Assembly (NCBI GenBank): GCA_015065965.1
Contig: SVPH01000005.1
Location: forward strand, 38,282-102,281
From: Oscillospiraceae bacterium
GTDB taxonomy: Bacteria; Bacillota; Clostridia; Oscillospirales; Acutalibacteraceae
DNA length: 64,000 bases
Direction of reading: 5' to 3'
In this document: positions 45,872-54,615 of the stretch, piece after piece
Layout: each line of letters starts with the position of its first letter
Position numbering within the stretch: position 1 is the first letter of the stretch
Notes under the pieces: model-generated
The model's database searches: none
What the model was told of the DNA's origin: nothing
Seen by the model: only the letters and a program-made list of their open reading frames with translations
Program-made: the position numbers and the translations under genes

Positions 45872-47536
45872 TTAATCAAATATATAAACTCTTGTTTCGT
45901 AAGGTCTTGTTGTAAATCCGTTGTTTTCAACAGGGTTTTCAGCATAGTTGCAAAGAACTGCTTTTCCCTTTTTCAAATCATAACCGGACGGTGCAGTGAA
46001 CTTTGCGGGCTTTTCTGAATAAGAACAGATAACGAGCATTTTCTTTCCGTCATATGTACGCTCATAAACATAAAGTTCTTTGCTGGATTTGTTGTACTCT
46101 TTATATGCACCGTGAACTGCAATCGGATTATCTTTACGGAATTTAATAACCGCTTTATAATGATTAAAAATTGAATTCGGATCAGCCATTTCAGCTTTGG
46201 CATTAATTCCGTCTTTATATTTGGGATTAACGGGCATCCAAGGTGTACCTGTTGTAAAGCCGGCATTTTCACTGTCATCCCACTGAACGGGAGTTCTGGC
46301 GTTACCTCTGCTTCCTTTTTTTAGTCTATGCTTTGCTTTTTCGTCAGAGAAACCAAGCAGACGCAGGGTTTTGTAATTATTAATCGCAAAAATATCCTGA
46401 TAATCTTCAACATTAGGCAAATCAATATTTATCATGCCGATTTCCTGACCCTGATAAATAAACGGAGTGCCGCACTGAAGCATGTAAGAGTTTGCAATTG
46501 ATTTCGCACTCTCTGTTCTGTATTTAACGCTTCCGAATCTGTTAATAATTCTGGGATGATCATGATTTTCGATATAAAGCGCGTTCCAACTCTTTCCGTA
46601 AAGACCGGTTTGCCACTTTGAAAACGCCTTTTTGAGTTTTTTAAGGTTGAACGGGAAGGAAAGACAATCCATAAACAGGCAGTCAGCCTCCATATGCTGG
46701 AAGTGGAACATCATATCAAGTTCCTGTTCAGGACCTTCTTTAATATATTTAAGTGCTTTGTTGACTGTCATCATCGGCGCTTCACCGACTACGAAACAGT
46801 CATACTTGTTGAGAACCTGACGGAATTCGGTGAGATACTTGTGGATATTGGGGCCGTCTGCATAATGTTCCATACCGCATGCCTGAGGAATAGGAAAACC
46901 TGCAGGAAGACCTTTTCTTTTTGAAACAAAGGTTATAACATCTTCACGGAAACCATCAACGCCCATATCAAGCCAGAATTTCATAATATCCTTAACTTCT
47001 TCACGGACTGCAGGATTATCCATATTAAGATCAGGCTGTTTTTTTGAGAAAAGATGGAGATAATACTGACCGTTTTCTTCATTATATTCCCAGGCTTTAC
47101 CTTCAAAAAGCGAAGACCAGTTATTGGGAAGTTTTTTACCCTTACCGTCACGCCAGAAATAATAATCGTGATATTTGCTGTTTTTATCAATACCTTGTTT
47201 GAACCACTCATGTTCGTCTGAGGAATGGTTAACAACAAGATCCATTATAACTTTCATTCCCCTTGCATGCGCTTCATCAAGAACTTTTTTGAAAAGTTCA
47301 TTGTTTCCGTAATCAGGAGAAATATTCTTATAATCGGAAATATCATAACCGAAGTCGGCATTTGGAGAGCAATAAAGAGGAGAAAACCAGATACAGGTAA
47401 TTCCGAGTTCCTTGAGATAATCAAGTTTTGAAAGTACACCTTCAAGGTCACCTATACCGTCTCCGTTACCGTCACAGAATGAACGCGGCCAGATCTGATA
47501 GCATACTGCTTCTTTATACCATTGAGTTTTTTTCAT
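45872..47536 (-). CDS. Alpha-glucosidase, GH13 (oligo-1,6-glucosidase-like)
   Basis: Cytoplasmic glucosidase acting on short alpha-glucans. Seen: YQIWPRSFCDGNGDGIGDL, the four GH13 regions DLVVNHSS, GFREDVITF (nucleophile D199), VVGEAPMM (acid/base E252) and IENHDHPR. Valine directly after the nucleophile (V200) is the residue typical of isomaltase rather than maltase specificity. 554 aa, no signal peptide. It stands alone between terminators; no transporter is adjacent. Confidence 0.92.
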   Translation of the reverse strand: MKKTQWYKEAVCYQIWPRSFCDGNGDGIGDLEGVLSKLDYLKELGITCIWFSPLYCSPNADFGYDISDYKNISPDYGNNELFKKVLDEAHARGMKVIMDLVVNHSSDEHEWFKQGIDKNSKYHDYYFWRDGKGKKLPNNWSSLFEGKAWEYNEENGQYYLHLFSKKQPDLNMDNPAVREEVKDIMKFWLDMGVDGFREDVITFVSKRKGLPAGFPIPQACGMEHYADGPNIHKYLTEFRQVLNKYDCFVVGEAPMMTVNKALKYIKEGPEQELDMMFHFQHMEADCLFMDCLSFPFNLKKLKKAFSKWQTGLYGKSWNALYIENHDHPRIINRFGSVKYRTESAKSIANSYMLQCGTPFIYQGQEIGMINIDLPNVEDYQDIFAINNYKTLRLLGFSDEKAKHRLKKGSRGNARTPVQWDDSENAGFTTGTPWMPVNPKYKDGINAKAEMADPNSIFNHYKAVIKFRKDNPIAVHGAYKEYNKSSKELYVYERTYDGKKMLVICSYSEKPAKFTAPSGYDLKKGKAVLCNYAENPVENNGFTTRPYETRVYIFD

Positions 47537-47630
47537 TTATAATACTCCTTTCAATTTGCGTTTTTATTTCTTTTACATTATATCAAAGCATTTTTAATTT
47601 AACAATAGAAAATAGAAATAAATTTAATGA

Positions 47631-47659
47631 TTGTCAATATAAATTTTATTTGATATAAT
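47631..47659 (+). promoter_or_regulatory. Promoter of the rsmE operon
   Basis: TTGTCA (47631-47636) and TATAAT (47654-47659) with a 17-bp spacer, 22 bp before the rsmE start. Confidence 0.8.
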
Positions 47660-47681
47660 ATTCCGGAAAGTTGGTGTATAT

Positions 47682-48434
47682 ATGTATAATTTCTTTGCTG
47701 ATAGAGAAAACAGACACGGTGATTATTATATAATAACAGGGTCTGATTTTAATCATATAAAAAATGTTCTGCGCATGAAACCTGGCGAGACTTTCCTTGT
47801 AAGCGAAAACGGAAAAAGCAGTCTTTGCAGTCTTGAATGTTTCAATGACGATAGCGTTGTTGCGAAAATTGATGAAGAAAACTATCAAGATACAAGTCTT
47901 CCGATCAAAATATATCTTTTTCAAGGTTTGCCTAAAAGTGATAAAATGGAGTTAATTATTCAGAAATCGGTTGAACTCGGTGCGGAGGCGATAATACCTG
48001 TTGAAATGCACAGATGTGTTGTTAAACTTGATGACAAAAAGAAAAAAAGCAAAGTTCAACGCTGGCAATCAATTTCTGAAAGTGCAGCAAAACAAAGTAA
48101 ACGCACTTCAATTCCCGAAATATGCGATGTTCATACGTTCAGCCAGGCTGTTAAAAAGGCAGCAAAACTTGACCATTTTATTGTTCCTTACGAAAACAAA
48201 GATGGCATGAAAGCCACAAAAGATGCACTTGAATTATTAAAAAGCGGAGACTCTGTCGGAATTTTCATAGGACCTGAGGGCGGTTTTGACGAAAATGAAA
48301 TTTCTGCAGCAATTAATGCCGGAGGAAAAACAATTTCTCTCGGCAAAAGAATTCTCAGAACGGAGACAGCAGCGATTACTGCAATAGGAATATGTATGCT
48401 TCACGCAGAAATGAACATCGGCGGTGATGAATAA
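47682..48434 (+). CDS. rsmE: 16S rRNA (uracil(1498)-N3)-methyltransferase
   Basis: SPOUT-family methyltransferase. Seen: an N-terminal PUA-like domain (HIKNVLRMKPGETF), LFQGLPKSDKMELIIQKSVELGAEAIIP, and the SAM-binding knot FIGPEGGFDENEI with LGKRILRTETAA. 250 aa. The stop overlaps the next start by 1 nt (TAATG). Confidence 0.95.
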   Translation: MYNFFADRENRHGDYYIITGSDFNHIKNVLRMKPGETFLVSENGKSSLCSLECFNDDSVVAKIDEENYQDTSLPIKIYLFQGLPKSDKMELIIQKSVELGAEAIIPVEMHRCVVKLDDKKKKSKVQRWQSISESAAKQSKRTSIPEICDVHTFSQAVKKAAKLDHFIVPYENKDGMKATKDALELLKSGDSVGIFIGPEGGFDENEISAAINAGGKTISLGKRILRTETAAITAIGICMLHAEMNIGGDE

Positions 48435-49795
48435 TGAAGAATCTGCCAACTGAATACAGCGAAAGAATGCAAAAAATTCTCGGAGATGAATATGAAGAAT
48501 ATATTGAGTCGCTTAAAAGTGCTCCTGTAAGAGCGTTCAGGGTAAATACAGATAAAATTTCACTCAAAGACTTTGAAATGATAAACATTTTTTCAAAAAG
48601 TAAAATTCCGTATGTTGAAAACGGATATTATCTTGAATATGATAAAATAGGTAATCATCCTTATCATCACGCAGGTATGATTTATGTTCAGGAGCCTGCA
48701 GCGATGGCTCCGGCAGAATGCATTGATATAGAACCTGATTGGGTTTGCCTTGACATGTGCGCTGCACCGGGCGGTAAAAGTTCACAGATAAAAAATAAAC
48801 TTGGTGAAAACGGAATTCTTGTTTCGAACGAAATTATTCCATCCAGATGCAAAATTCTTACAGGAAATATTGAAAGACTTGGTCTGAAAAATACTGTTAC
48901 TACATGTATGGATACTGCCAGGCTTGCCAAGACTTTCCCAAAAATTTTTGACTTTATTATGGTTGATGCACCGTGTTCGGGCGAAGGAATGTTCCGTAAA
49001 GAAGAAGTTGCGATAAATGAGTGGAGCATAGATAATGTATTCAAATGTGCCGAAAGACAGGCACAGATTCTTGAAAATGCTGTTTTGGCGCTTAAAGACG
49101 GCGGATATATTGTATATGCTACGTGCACATTCTCACTTGAAGAAAATGAAATGACGGTTGATAATTTTTTGAAAAGTCACCTTGAATTTGAAATTCTTCC
49201 GGTTAAAGATACTGTAAGAAAGAATTCGTCTGACGGAATAATGTTTGAAGGCTGCGAATGCAAAAATATATCATATGCAAGAAGGTTTTATCCGCATAAA
49301 AACAAAGGAGAAGGCCAATTTATGGCGGTTCTCCATAACAAGAACGAAAAAAAAGATAATACCGTTCTTTCATTGAAAAAATGGAAAATTGACAAAACTG
49401 TTTTTGATTTTCTTGATGACGTGCTTACTGAATATAATAAAGAAAATATAATTATATATAACGGTAATCCTGTTTATTTTGCATCAGATTTTGAAATTCA
49501 AAAAGGAACTGCTTTTTCTTGCGGTGTTACCATTGGAGAAATTCGTAAAAACTATATTCTTCCCCATCATCAATTCTTTATGGCAATGGGAAAAATGTTT
49601 AAAAGACAAATAAACCTTTCCGCAGATAGTGTTGATATAAAAAAATATCTGCACGGAGAAGAAATAACGGTTGATTGTGAAAACGGTTGGGCTGTTATTA
49701 TGGTTGACGGATGTACTGTAGGCGGAGTAAAAGTTGTTTCAGGCAGAGCAAAGAATCATTATCCCAAAGGGTTAAGAACAAAAACGGCGGAATAA
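48434..49795 (+). CDS. RsmF-like rRNA cytosine-C5 methyltransferase (NOL1/NOP2/sun)
   Basis: SAM-dependent m5C RNA methyltransferase. Seen: the SAM motif LDMCAAPGGKSSQI, the catalytic cysteine in VDAPCSGEGMFRK, the second cysteine in YATCTFSLEENE, and a C-terminal RsmF-type PUA-like domain with GRAKNHYPKGLR. 453 aa. Translationally coupled to rsmE, so the pair forms a small ribosomal RNA modification operon. Confidence 0.93.
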   Translation: MKNLPTEYSERMQKILGDEYEEYIESLKSAPVRAFRVNTDKISLKDFEMINIFSKSKIPYVENGYYLEYDKIGNHPYHHAGMIYVQEPAAMAPAECIDIEPDWVCLDMCAAPGGKSSQIKNKLGENGILVSNEIIPSRCKILTGNIERLGLKNTVTTCMDTARLAKTFPKIFDFIMVDAPCSGEGMFRKEEVAINEWSIDNVFKCAERQAQILENAVLALKDGGYIVYATCTFSLEENEMTVDNFLKSHLEFEILPVKDTVRKNSSDGIMFEGCECKNISYARRFYPHKNKGEGQFMAVLHNKNEKKDNTVLSLKKWKIDKTVFDFLDDVLTEYNKENIIIYNGNPVYFASDFEIQKGTAFSCGVTIGEIRKNYILPHHQFFMAMGKMFKRQINLSADSVDIKKYLHGEEITVDCENGWAVIMVDGCTVGGVKVVSGRAKNHYPKGLRTKTAE

Positions 49796-49806
49796 TCCGC
49801 CGTTTT
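49781..49806. terminator. Bidirectional terminator after the rRNA methyltransferase gene
   Basis: AAAACGGCGGA, loop ATAA, TCCGCCGTTTT; the stop codon lies in the loop. Confidence 0.9.
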
Positions 49807-49810
49807 ACTT

Positions 49811-50644
49811 TTATCTGTAGTATTTACCTGATTTTTTTAGATAATCAACAAGCATCATTGTCCAATCCGTCTGAATAAAGTCAAAATTTCTGTCTGCAAG
49901 CCAACCCCAGCCGTAATCTTCCGATACAGTCATTGCCGTATCATCGCTGTGACCGCCTGAAAGTTGTTCTTTATAATCATATATTATTGAATTTACCCAA
50001 ACGAGTTTATCGTCATTGTGCATCATATTTATAAATTCATCGCTTGCAAGGTATGAATCATCTTTTTTAAATAAAACCTCAGCGCCTATATAGTTTATTT
50101 CTTTTTTCATAAGTTCGTAATGTAAGGGATGGTTTTCGGAAACAATGGGGATATAGGGTAATTCAGGGCAAAGATTTTCAAGTACATCAAAAACTTTTTT
50201 GGAAGGTTTGCTTTTAACAAGAATCTGTTCGGTCATACCGTGACGTTTTATTGTTTTATAAATTAATTCCGGATTATCCCAAAATTTATCAATATTTATA
50301 TAGCATCGCCCTTTAAACTGTTCGAGGAAATTATCAAATCCGGCAATTTTGAATTGAGTAGGTGTTCTGTCATAGTTAACATATCTGATATTTCTGATTT
50401 CACGGTAAGTAAGATTATCTAAATCAATATCTTTATTCAAGTGTTCACATTCCATACCGGGATGAAAAAGAAACAGTTTACCGTCAAGGCTGCAACTTAC
50501 ATCAACTTCAATCATATCCGCTCCTTGCTTAAGGGCAATTTCATATGCAGTCATGGTATTGCAGGGTATGTTACCTCCCGAGGCTCCCCTGTGAGCAACA
50601 ACAATAATATTTTGCTTTGCTTTTTCATGCAAATTATAAGTCAT
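49811..50644 (-). CDS. Glycerophosphodiester phosphodiesterase family protein
   Basis: TIM-barrel GDPD that releases glycerol 3-phosphate from phospholipid head groups. Seen: VVAHRGASGGNIPCNTMTAY (first catalytic histidine), GADMIEVDVSCSLDGKLFLFHP (metal glutamate and aspartate, second histidine), and the C-terminal WGWLADRNFDFIQTDW. 277 aa, no signal peptide, so cytoplasmic. CGGAGG precedes the start. Confidence 0.9.
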   Translation of the reverse strand: MTYNLHEKAKQNIIVVAHRGASGGNIPCNTMTAYEIALKQGADMIEVDVSCSLDGKLFLFHPGMECEHLNKDIDLDNLTYREIRNIRYVNYDRTPTQFKIAGFDNFLEQFKGRCYINIDKFWDNPELIYKTIKRHGMTEQILVKSKPSKKVFDVLENLCPELPYIPIVSENHPLHYELMKKEINYIGAEVLFKKDDSYLASDEFINMMHNDDKLVWVNSIIYDYKEQLSGGHSDDTAMTVSEDYGWGWLADRNFDFIQTDWTMMLVDYLKKSGKYYR

Positions 50645-50659
50645 GATTACCTCCGTTTT

Positions 50660-51016
50660 TTATACTGTTATTTTATCAAAGTTTTTTTCGAGAAAATCAG
50701 ATGATATTCCGTCTATATTTATTATTTCTTCAACAGAAACAAATCCTCCGTTATCTTCTCTGTATTCTATAATCTTCTGTGCTCTGACTTTACCGATACT
50801 TTCAAGTTTCATTAATTCATCAGCAGTGGCAGTGTTTAGATTTATCCTGCCGTCATTTAAAATTTCTGTGACCGAAACAGAAGAAATTGTTGAATGGGAA
50901 ACAGGAACATAAACATTATATTCAGGTGAATCAAAATGACCCATAATAAGTATTGTAGCAGTTACAATAACGGCGCATAACGAAAGCAATATATATGATT
51001 TTTTATTGTTTCCCAC
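50660..51016 (-). CDS. ComEA-like helix-hairpin-helix protein
   Basis: 118 aa with a membrane anchor (about residues 7-25) and a C-terminal HhH DNA-binding domain (INLNTATADELMKLESIGKVRAQKIIEYRE). In competent bacteria ComEA binds incoming DNA outside the membrane. It lacks the SLBB domain of longer ComEA proteins. GTG start with GAGAGG 5 nt upstream. comEC is not next to it. 15 bp upstream of the GDPD gene on the same strand. Confidence 0.85.
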   Translation of the reverse strand: MGNNKKSYILLSLCAVIVTATILIMGHFDSPEYNVYVPVSHSTISSVSVTEILNDGRINLNTATADELMKLESIGKVRAQKIIEYREDNGGFVSVEEIINIDGISSDFLEKNFDKITV

Positions 51017-51060
51017 AATATCCTCTCCGCATTAATTTTATAAATTATTTATCAAACAGC

Positions 51061-51097
51061 AAAAGCCATTGGAAAGAAAAGATTTCCAGTGGCTTTT
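51061..51097 (-). terminator. Terminator after the CHAP protein gene
   Basis: 15-bp stem (51061-51075 with 51083-51097) with one G-T pair, built on AAAAGCCA; a T-rich tail follows on the minus strand. Confidence 0.8.
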
Positions 51098-51103
51098 AGA
51101 AAT

Positions 51104-52048
51104 TTATGTTGCAACGGTTAATTCTGCATTGGTTGTTTGTTCGGTCAATGATTCGGATAATTCTGTTGTTTTATCTGTTAAAAATCTTGTTTTGTTCTTT
51201 TCTTTAAAAGTATTTATATCGCTTTCAATTTTACTGTGAGCAGCATCAACCCTGCTTTCAAAATCAGCAACCTGCATTCTGAATGTTTTGACAACATTTG
51301 CCCAAAAACTTTCAAGTCTGAAAAGCATAGATATCATTTTGGATTCAATAAACTTCATAAAAGGCGGTGTGTGTGCCTCAGTAAATGTTTCTATGTCCCC
51401 TCTTAATCCAATGCTTTTTTCATAAGAAGGATGAGCATATCCAACAACACAAGCCTTGGGTCCGCTTACAGGTCGCGCCTTTTCTGTTACATATTCTGAA
51501 CCCTCATAATTAAGGTTTGATGTGTTGCCGCTTATACACATAACTTTTTTGTTTTCTCCGCTTCCGATAAATCCGCTTTCAGTTATAAGGTCTACATGGT
51601 GAATATCATCTGTTCCGTCTACAGCGGTATTGATGAACATGATGTCGCCTTTTTGCGGCACATAATCGCTGCCGGCAGGGTAATACTCGCCTCTTATTTC
51701 AAACCAGTTTTTCATTGAAACGCATGATGCTCTTTTAGGGATTGCAGTGCCCAATGCACCTGCCTGATCAGCACACCATGAAATAAAAATTGAACACCAG
51801 TATGCTGATGTATCATAGCCATAATACCATGTTGTAAACTTGTTGATGTTGTTACCGTCAAAAAAACCGATTTCTGCTCTTGCAATTTCAACAATATTAT
51901 CGGTTACAGAAAGTACCTTTGCGGCTTTGGCTTCATCATTCTTTGTTCTCCATGATGTTGCGGCAAATGATGAAGTTGCCGTAACTAATAAAATAAAAAT
52001 TACAAGCAAGACAGATGTTATTCTTAAGAGAACATTTTTAACTTTCAT
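51104..52048 (-). CDS. Secreted CHAP-domain protein (putative cell wall hydrolase)
   Basis: 314 aa with a signal peptide (residues 1-29, ending SSFAA). A CHAP-like amidase/endopeptidase domain follows (about 50-205): the cysteine in YWCSIFISWCADQAG, the histidine in HHVDLITESG, and the polar residue in CISGNTS. The C-terminal 100 residues are helical, with a possible amphipathic coiled coil (around NVVKTFRMQVADFESRV). No cell wall anchor motif. Likely role: cleavage of peptidoglycan cross-links or stem peptides. Confidence 0.82.
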   Translation of the reverse strand: MKVKNVLLRITSVLLVIFILLVTATSSFAATSWRTKNDEAKAAKVLSVTDNIVEIARAEIGFFDGNNINKFTTWYYGYDTSAYWCSIFISWCADQAGALGTAIPKRASCVSMKNWFEIRGEYYPAGSDYVPQKGDIMFINTAVDGTDDIHHVDLITESGFIGSGENKKVMCISGNTSNLNYEGSEYVTEKARPVSGPKACVVGYAHPSYEKSIGLRGDIETFTEAHTPPFMKFIESKMISMLFRLESFWANVVKTFRMQVADFESRVDAAHSKIESDINTFKEKNKTRFLTDKTTELSESLTEQTTNAELTVAT

Positions 52049-52187
52049 AATATTCTACCTCAAATATATTTCTTTATATATAATATCACTTATACTAAAA
52101 ATGTCAATATCTAGTAGAAAAAAGTATAAAACTTCGCACAAAAAAGCATATATTGTTTGCACGGTTTTAATTAAAAAAATCACCCTC

Positions 52188-52221
52188 AAGGGAGGCACTT
52201 CATAAGGAAGTTGCCTCCCTT
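52188..52221. repeat. Strong inverted repeat at the edge of the mobile remnant
   Basis: AAGGGAGGCACTTC pairs with GAAGTTGCCTCCCTT with one bulge. It lies between the CHAP gene promoter region and the DUF6809/TnpV pair and may mark an element boundary or act as a terminator. Confidence 0.6.
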
Positions 52222-52288
52222 TGGCTTTTGTAGACAGTCGGAATAATTGAATTGTAAGGATTATCAATCTATTACGGAGGTTTACAAA

Positions 52289-52558
52289 ATGTCTGGTTTT
52301 ATTGAAGAATTTTATTATGGCAACATTGAACCGCAGGAATGCTGTTCAGAGTTGAAAAGTGAGTTAATGAAAAAGATAAACTCTCTTACGGAAAAAGAAG
52401 AAATGCTTAATTCAAGGTTAAGCGGTGAAGAAAAAAATTTGTTCGTAAGCTACACAAGTACATACAATGATTTTCTGACAGTCAGTATAGCCGACGGTTT
52501 TATTTCAGGTTTTCGGCTTGGTGCTAAATTTACACACGATACATTTGTTACTGATTGA
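52289..52558 (+). CDS. DUF6809 family protein
   Basis: 89 aa. The opening MSGFIEEFYYGNIEPQE and the ending GFRLGAKF match a small helical family common on Firmicute mobile elements; function unknown. The start at 52289 is supported by GGAGG 8 nt upstream; a longer in-frame reading is rejected. The following tnpV start is 14 bp past the stop. Confidence 0.8.
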   Translation: MSGFIEEFYYGNIEPQECCSELKSELMKKINSLTEKEEMLNSRLSGEEKNLFVSYTSTYNDFLTVSIADGFISGFRLGAKFTHDTFVTD

Positions 52559-52572
52559 AAGGAGTTATTGTT

Positions 52573-52950
52573 ATGAATAAATCATCATTTAAACAGAACG
52601 GCGGCACTTACAGAACAGTCGGCGATTACAGAATCCCCAACATCGCATTACCTGCCGAAGCAAACAAACCGCTCGGTGTATGGGGACTGAAACGCAAAGA
52701 TTATCTTATGAACCATAAACGAATGCAGTTCAATATTATGCTTATGACAGGAACACTGTGGACACATCTTGCAGAGGTTGATGAACAGGCATCAGATATG
52801 TTCTCTCGGCTGGTAGAACAGATGAAAGTCAATGAGGGCATTACGGAACAACTGAAAGTAAATGACCAAATGGAATGGGTTGCCCGTATGAATAACATAG
52901 CAGCACGGGCAAGAGAGATTATTAATCACGAGCTGATTTTTATAGCATAA
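52573..52950 (+). CDS. tnpV: Transposon-encoded protein TnpV
   Basis: 125 aa member of the TnpV family first named on clostridial Tn4451-like elements. Seen: QNGGTYRTVGDYRIPNIALP at the N-terminus and the conserved C-terminal WVARMNNIAARAREIINHELI. No known enzymatic role. AAGGAG lies 8 nt before the ATG at 52573. It ends 11 bp before a strong terminator. Confidence 0.85.
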   Translation: MNKSSFKQNGGTYRTVGDYRIPNIALPAEANKPLGVWGLKRKDYLMNHKRMQFNIMLMTGTLWTHLAEVDEQASDMFSRLVEQMKVNEGITEQLKVNDQMEWVARMNNIAARAREIINHELIFIA

Positions 52951-52960
52951 ACATAGTTAT

Positions 52961-53000
52961 CAGGTGCAACGGGATTTAACTCCTATTGCACCTGATTTTA
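52961..53000 (+). terminator. Terminator after tnpV
   Basis: CAGGTGCAA (52961-52969) with TTGCACCTG (52986-52994), followed by ATTTTATCTTTTT. Confidence 0.88.
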
Positions 53001-53110
53001 TCTTTTTATCTATTTTTTCTTCGGGGTATTAGGGGGCGAAAACCCCTAAATTTTGGATTTGTACACACAAATCCATTGCTCGCTAAGACAAATGCCATGA
53101 TAATGAAAAC

Positions 53111-53145
53111 AAAAGCACCGGGTGTAATCACTCGGTGCTTTTGTC
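53111..53145. terminator. Bidirectional terminator before the hydrogenase operon end
   Basis: AAAAGCACCG-GTG pairs with CAC-CGGTGCTTTT (53111-53124 with 53129-53142). It separates the mobile remnant from the end of the hydrogenase gene; the sequence between 53001 and 53110 has a TAGGGG/CCCCTA hairpin and nothing else recognised. Confidence 0.8.
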
Positions 53146-53182
53146 AAAGATTGGGGTAGATATTTATGAATAAGACTTATAT

Positions 53183-54604
53183 TTATTTTAAGATTGAAAC
53201 GGCATCTGAGATTGTTTTTTCCATTGCTTCTCTGCCGTATTTATCAACTTCGGATTTGTTCTTTTCGCCGTGAGTCAGGCATCCTGCACCGCCGATGCAT
53301 CCGCCGACACAAGCCATACCTTCAATGAAGTTTGCATCAAGAACATTCTTGCTCTTTTTGAGAAGTGCCATTCTGCAGGCTTCAATTCCATCGCAGACTG
53401 CAGGCTTGAGGTCAAATTCAATATTCTGCTCTTTCATTGCCTGTGCAACGGCATCTGAAAGACCTCCGCTTCTTGCGAAAATTCTGCCGAAATATGATGC
53501 ATTATCAAGCACGTCTTCTTCAAGAGTTGTGATGTCGATATCCTTGCTGTCAAAGAGTGCCTGAAGTTCTTCAAAGGTTAGCACGCTGTCAACATAAGGC
53601 TTAACTGATTCGAGTTGAGCCTCTGCTTTCTTTGCGGTACAAGGTCCGATGAAAACAACCTTTGCGCCTTCGCTTGTTTCTTTGATATATTTTGCAAGTG
53701 CCGCCATGGGTGAAAGATTATGCGAAATATGCTCTGCAAGCTGAGGGAACGCAGATTTTACATAAGAAACGAACGCGGAACAGCAGGAGCTTGTGAGGAA
53801 GCCTTTTTCGGCAAGCTCTTTTGACTCAGCCATTGCAACCATATCCGCACCGAGTGCAGCTTCAACTACGGTAAAGAAACCGAGTTCTTTAAGTCCGCTG
53901 ATAACCTGACCGAGCTTTGCATAGGTGAACTGACTTGAAATTGACGGAGCAACAACTGCGTAAACCTTATATTTTTTGTTCTCCTCACTCTTTTTGATGA
54001 TGTCGATAACGTTCACCATATAAGATTTATCCATTATCGCACCGAAGGGACACTGATAAACGCAGGCACCGCAAGCAGTACATTTATCGTTGTTGATGGT
54101 TGCCGCTTTCTGCTCATTCATTGAAATAGCTTTTATTTTGCAAGCACTCTGACAAGGTCTTTTTCGGCTGACAATCGCTGTGTAAGGACAAACCTTTGCA
54201 CATGCACCGCATTCAACGCACTTTGATTTGTCGATATGGGCAACGTGGTTGTTGTCGAATGTGATTGCGCCCTTTTTACATACATCCTCGCATCTGTGAG
54301 CAAGACATCCACGGCAGGCATTTGTCACTTCGTAGCCGCCGACGGGACATTCGTCGCAGGCGATATCTATAACTTCAATGACGTTGGGATTAAGTTTATC
54401 GCCGCCCATTGCAATTTTTACTCTTTCGGCAAGAATTGCACGTTCTTTGTAAACACAGCAGCGCATCGTGGGTTCATTTCCGGGAACAAGGGTTTTGGGG
54501 ATATCGAGAAGATTGTCAAACAAGGTATCATTCCACGCTTGTCTTGCAACCTCTCTCAAAACCTTATATTTGAGATGCTGAACTTTTGTATCAAACTTTC
54601 TCAT
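53183..54604 (-). CDS. [FeFe] hydrogenase, monomeric (HydA2-like)
   Basis: 473 aa. An N-terminal unique region (1-80) is followed by a cysteine-rich section with several [4Fe-4S] sites (CDECPVGG, CRGCLAHRCEDVCK, CVECGACAKVCP, CTACGACVYQCP), then the H-cluster domain with TSSCC (C274, C275), GPCTAKKAE (C322) and GMACVGGCIGG (C432, C436). All H-cluster cysteines are present. Start 54604 has AAGGAG 7 nt upstream. It is the last gene of the operon, 11 bp after the phosphatase. It resembles the non-bifurcating, ferredoxin-dependent hydrogenase described next to hydS in Ruminococcus albus. Confidence 0.88.
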   Translation of the reverse strand: MRKFDTKVQHLKYKVLREVARQAWNDTLFDNLLDIPKTLVPGNEPTMRCCVYKERAILAERVKIAMGGDKLNPNVIEVIDIACDECPVGGYEVTNACRGCLAHRCEDVCKKGAITFDNNHVAHIDKSKCVECGACAKVCPYTAIVSRKRPCQSACKIKAISMNEQKAATINNDKCTACGACVYQCPFGAIMDKSYMVNVIDIIKKSEENKKYKVYAVVAPSISSQFTYAKLGQVISGLKELGFFTVVEAALGADMVAMAESKELAEKGFLTSSCCSAFVSYVKSAFPQLAEHISHNLSPMAALAKYIKETSEGAKVVFIGPCTAKKAEAQLESVKPYVDSVLTFEELQALFDSKDIDITTLEEDVLDNASYFGRIFARSGGLSDAVAQAMKEQNIEFDLKPAVCDGIEACRMALLKKSKNVLDANFIEGMACVGGCIGGAGCLTHGEKNKSEVDKYGREAMEKTISDAVSILK

Positions 54605-54615
54605 ATCAATTCTCC

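Larger units (their letters stand above)
52188..53145 (+). mobile_element. Remnant of a clostridial mobile element (DUF6809 + TnpV)
   Basis: Two small cargo-type genes known from clostridial transposons and conjugative elements, flanked by hairpins at 52188-52221, 52961-52994 and 53111-53142. No recombinase or relaxase gene is present, so this is a leftover or a passenger fragment. The limits are approximate. Confidence 0.6.
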
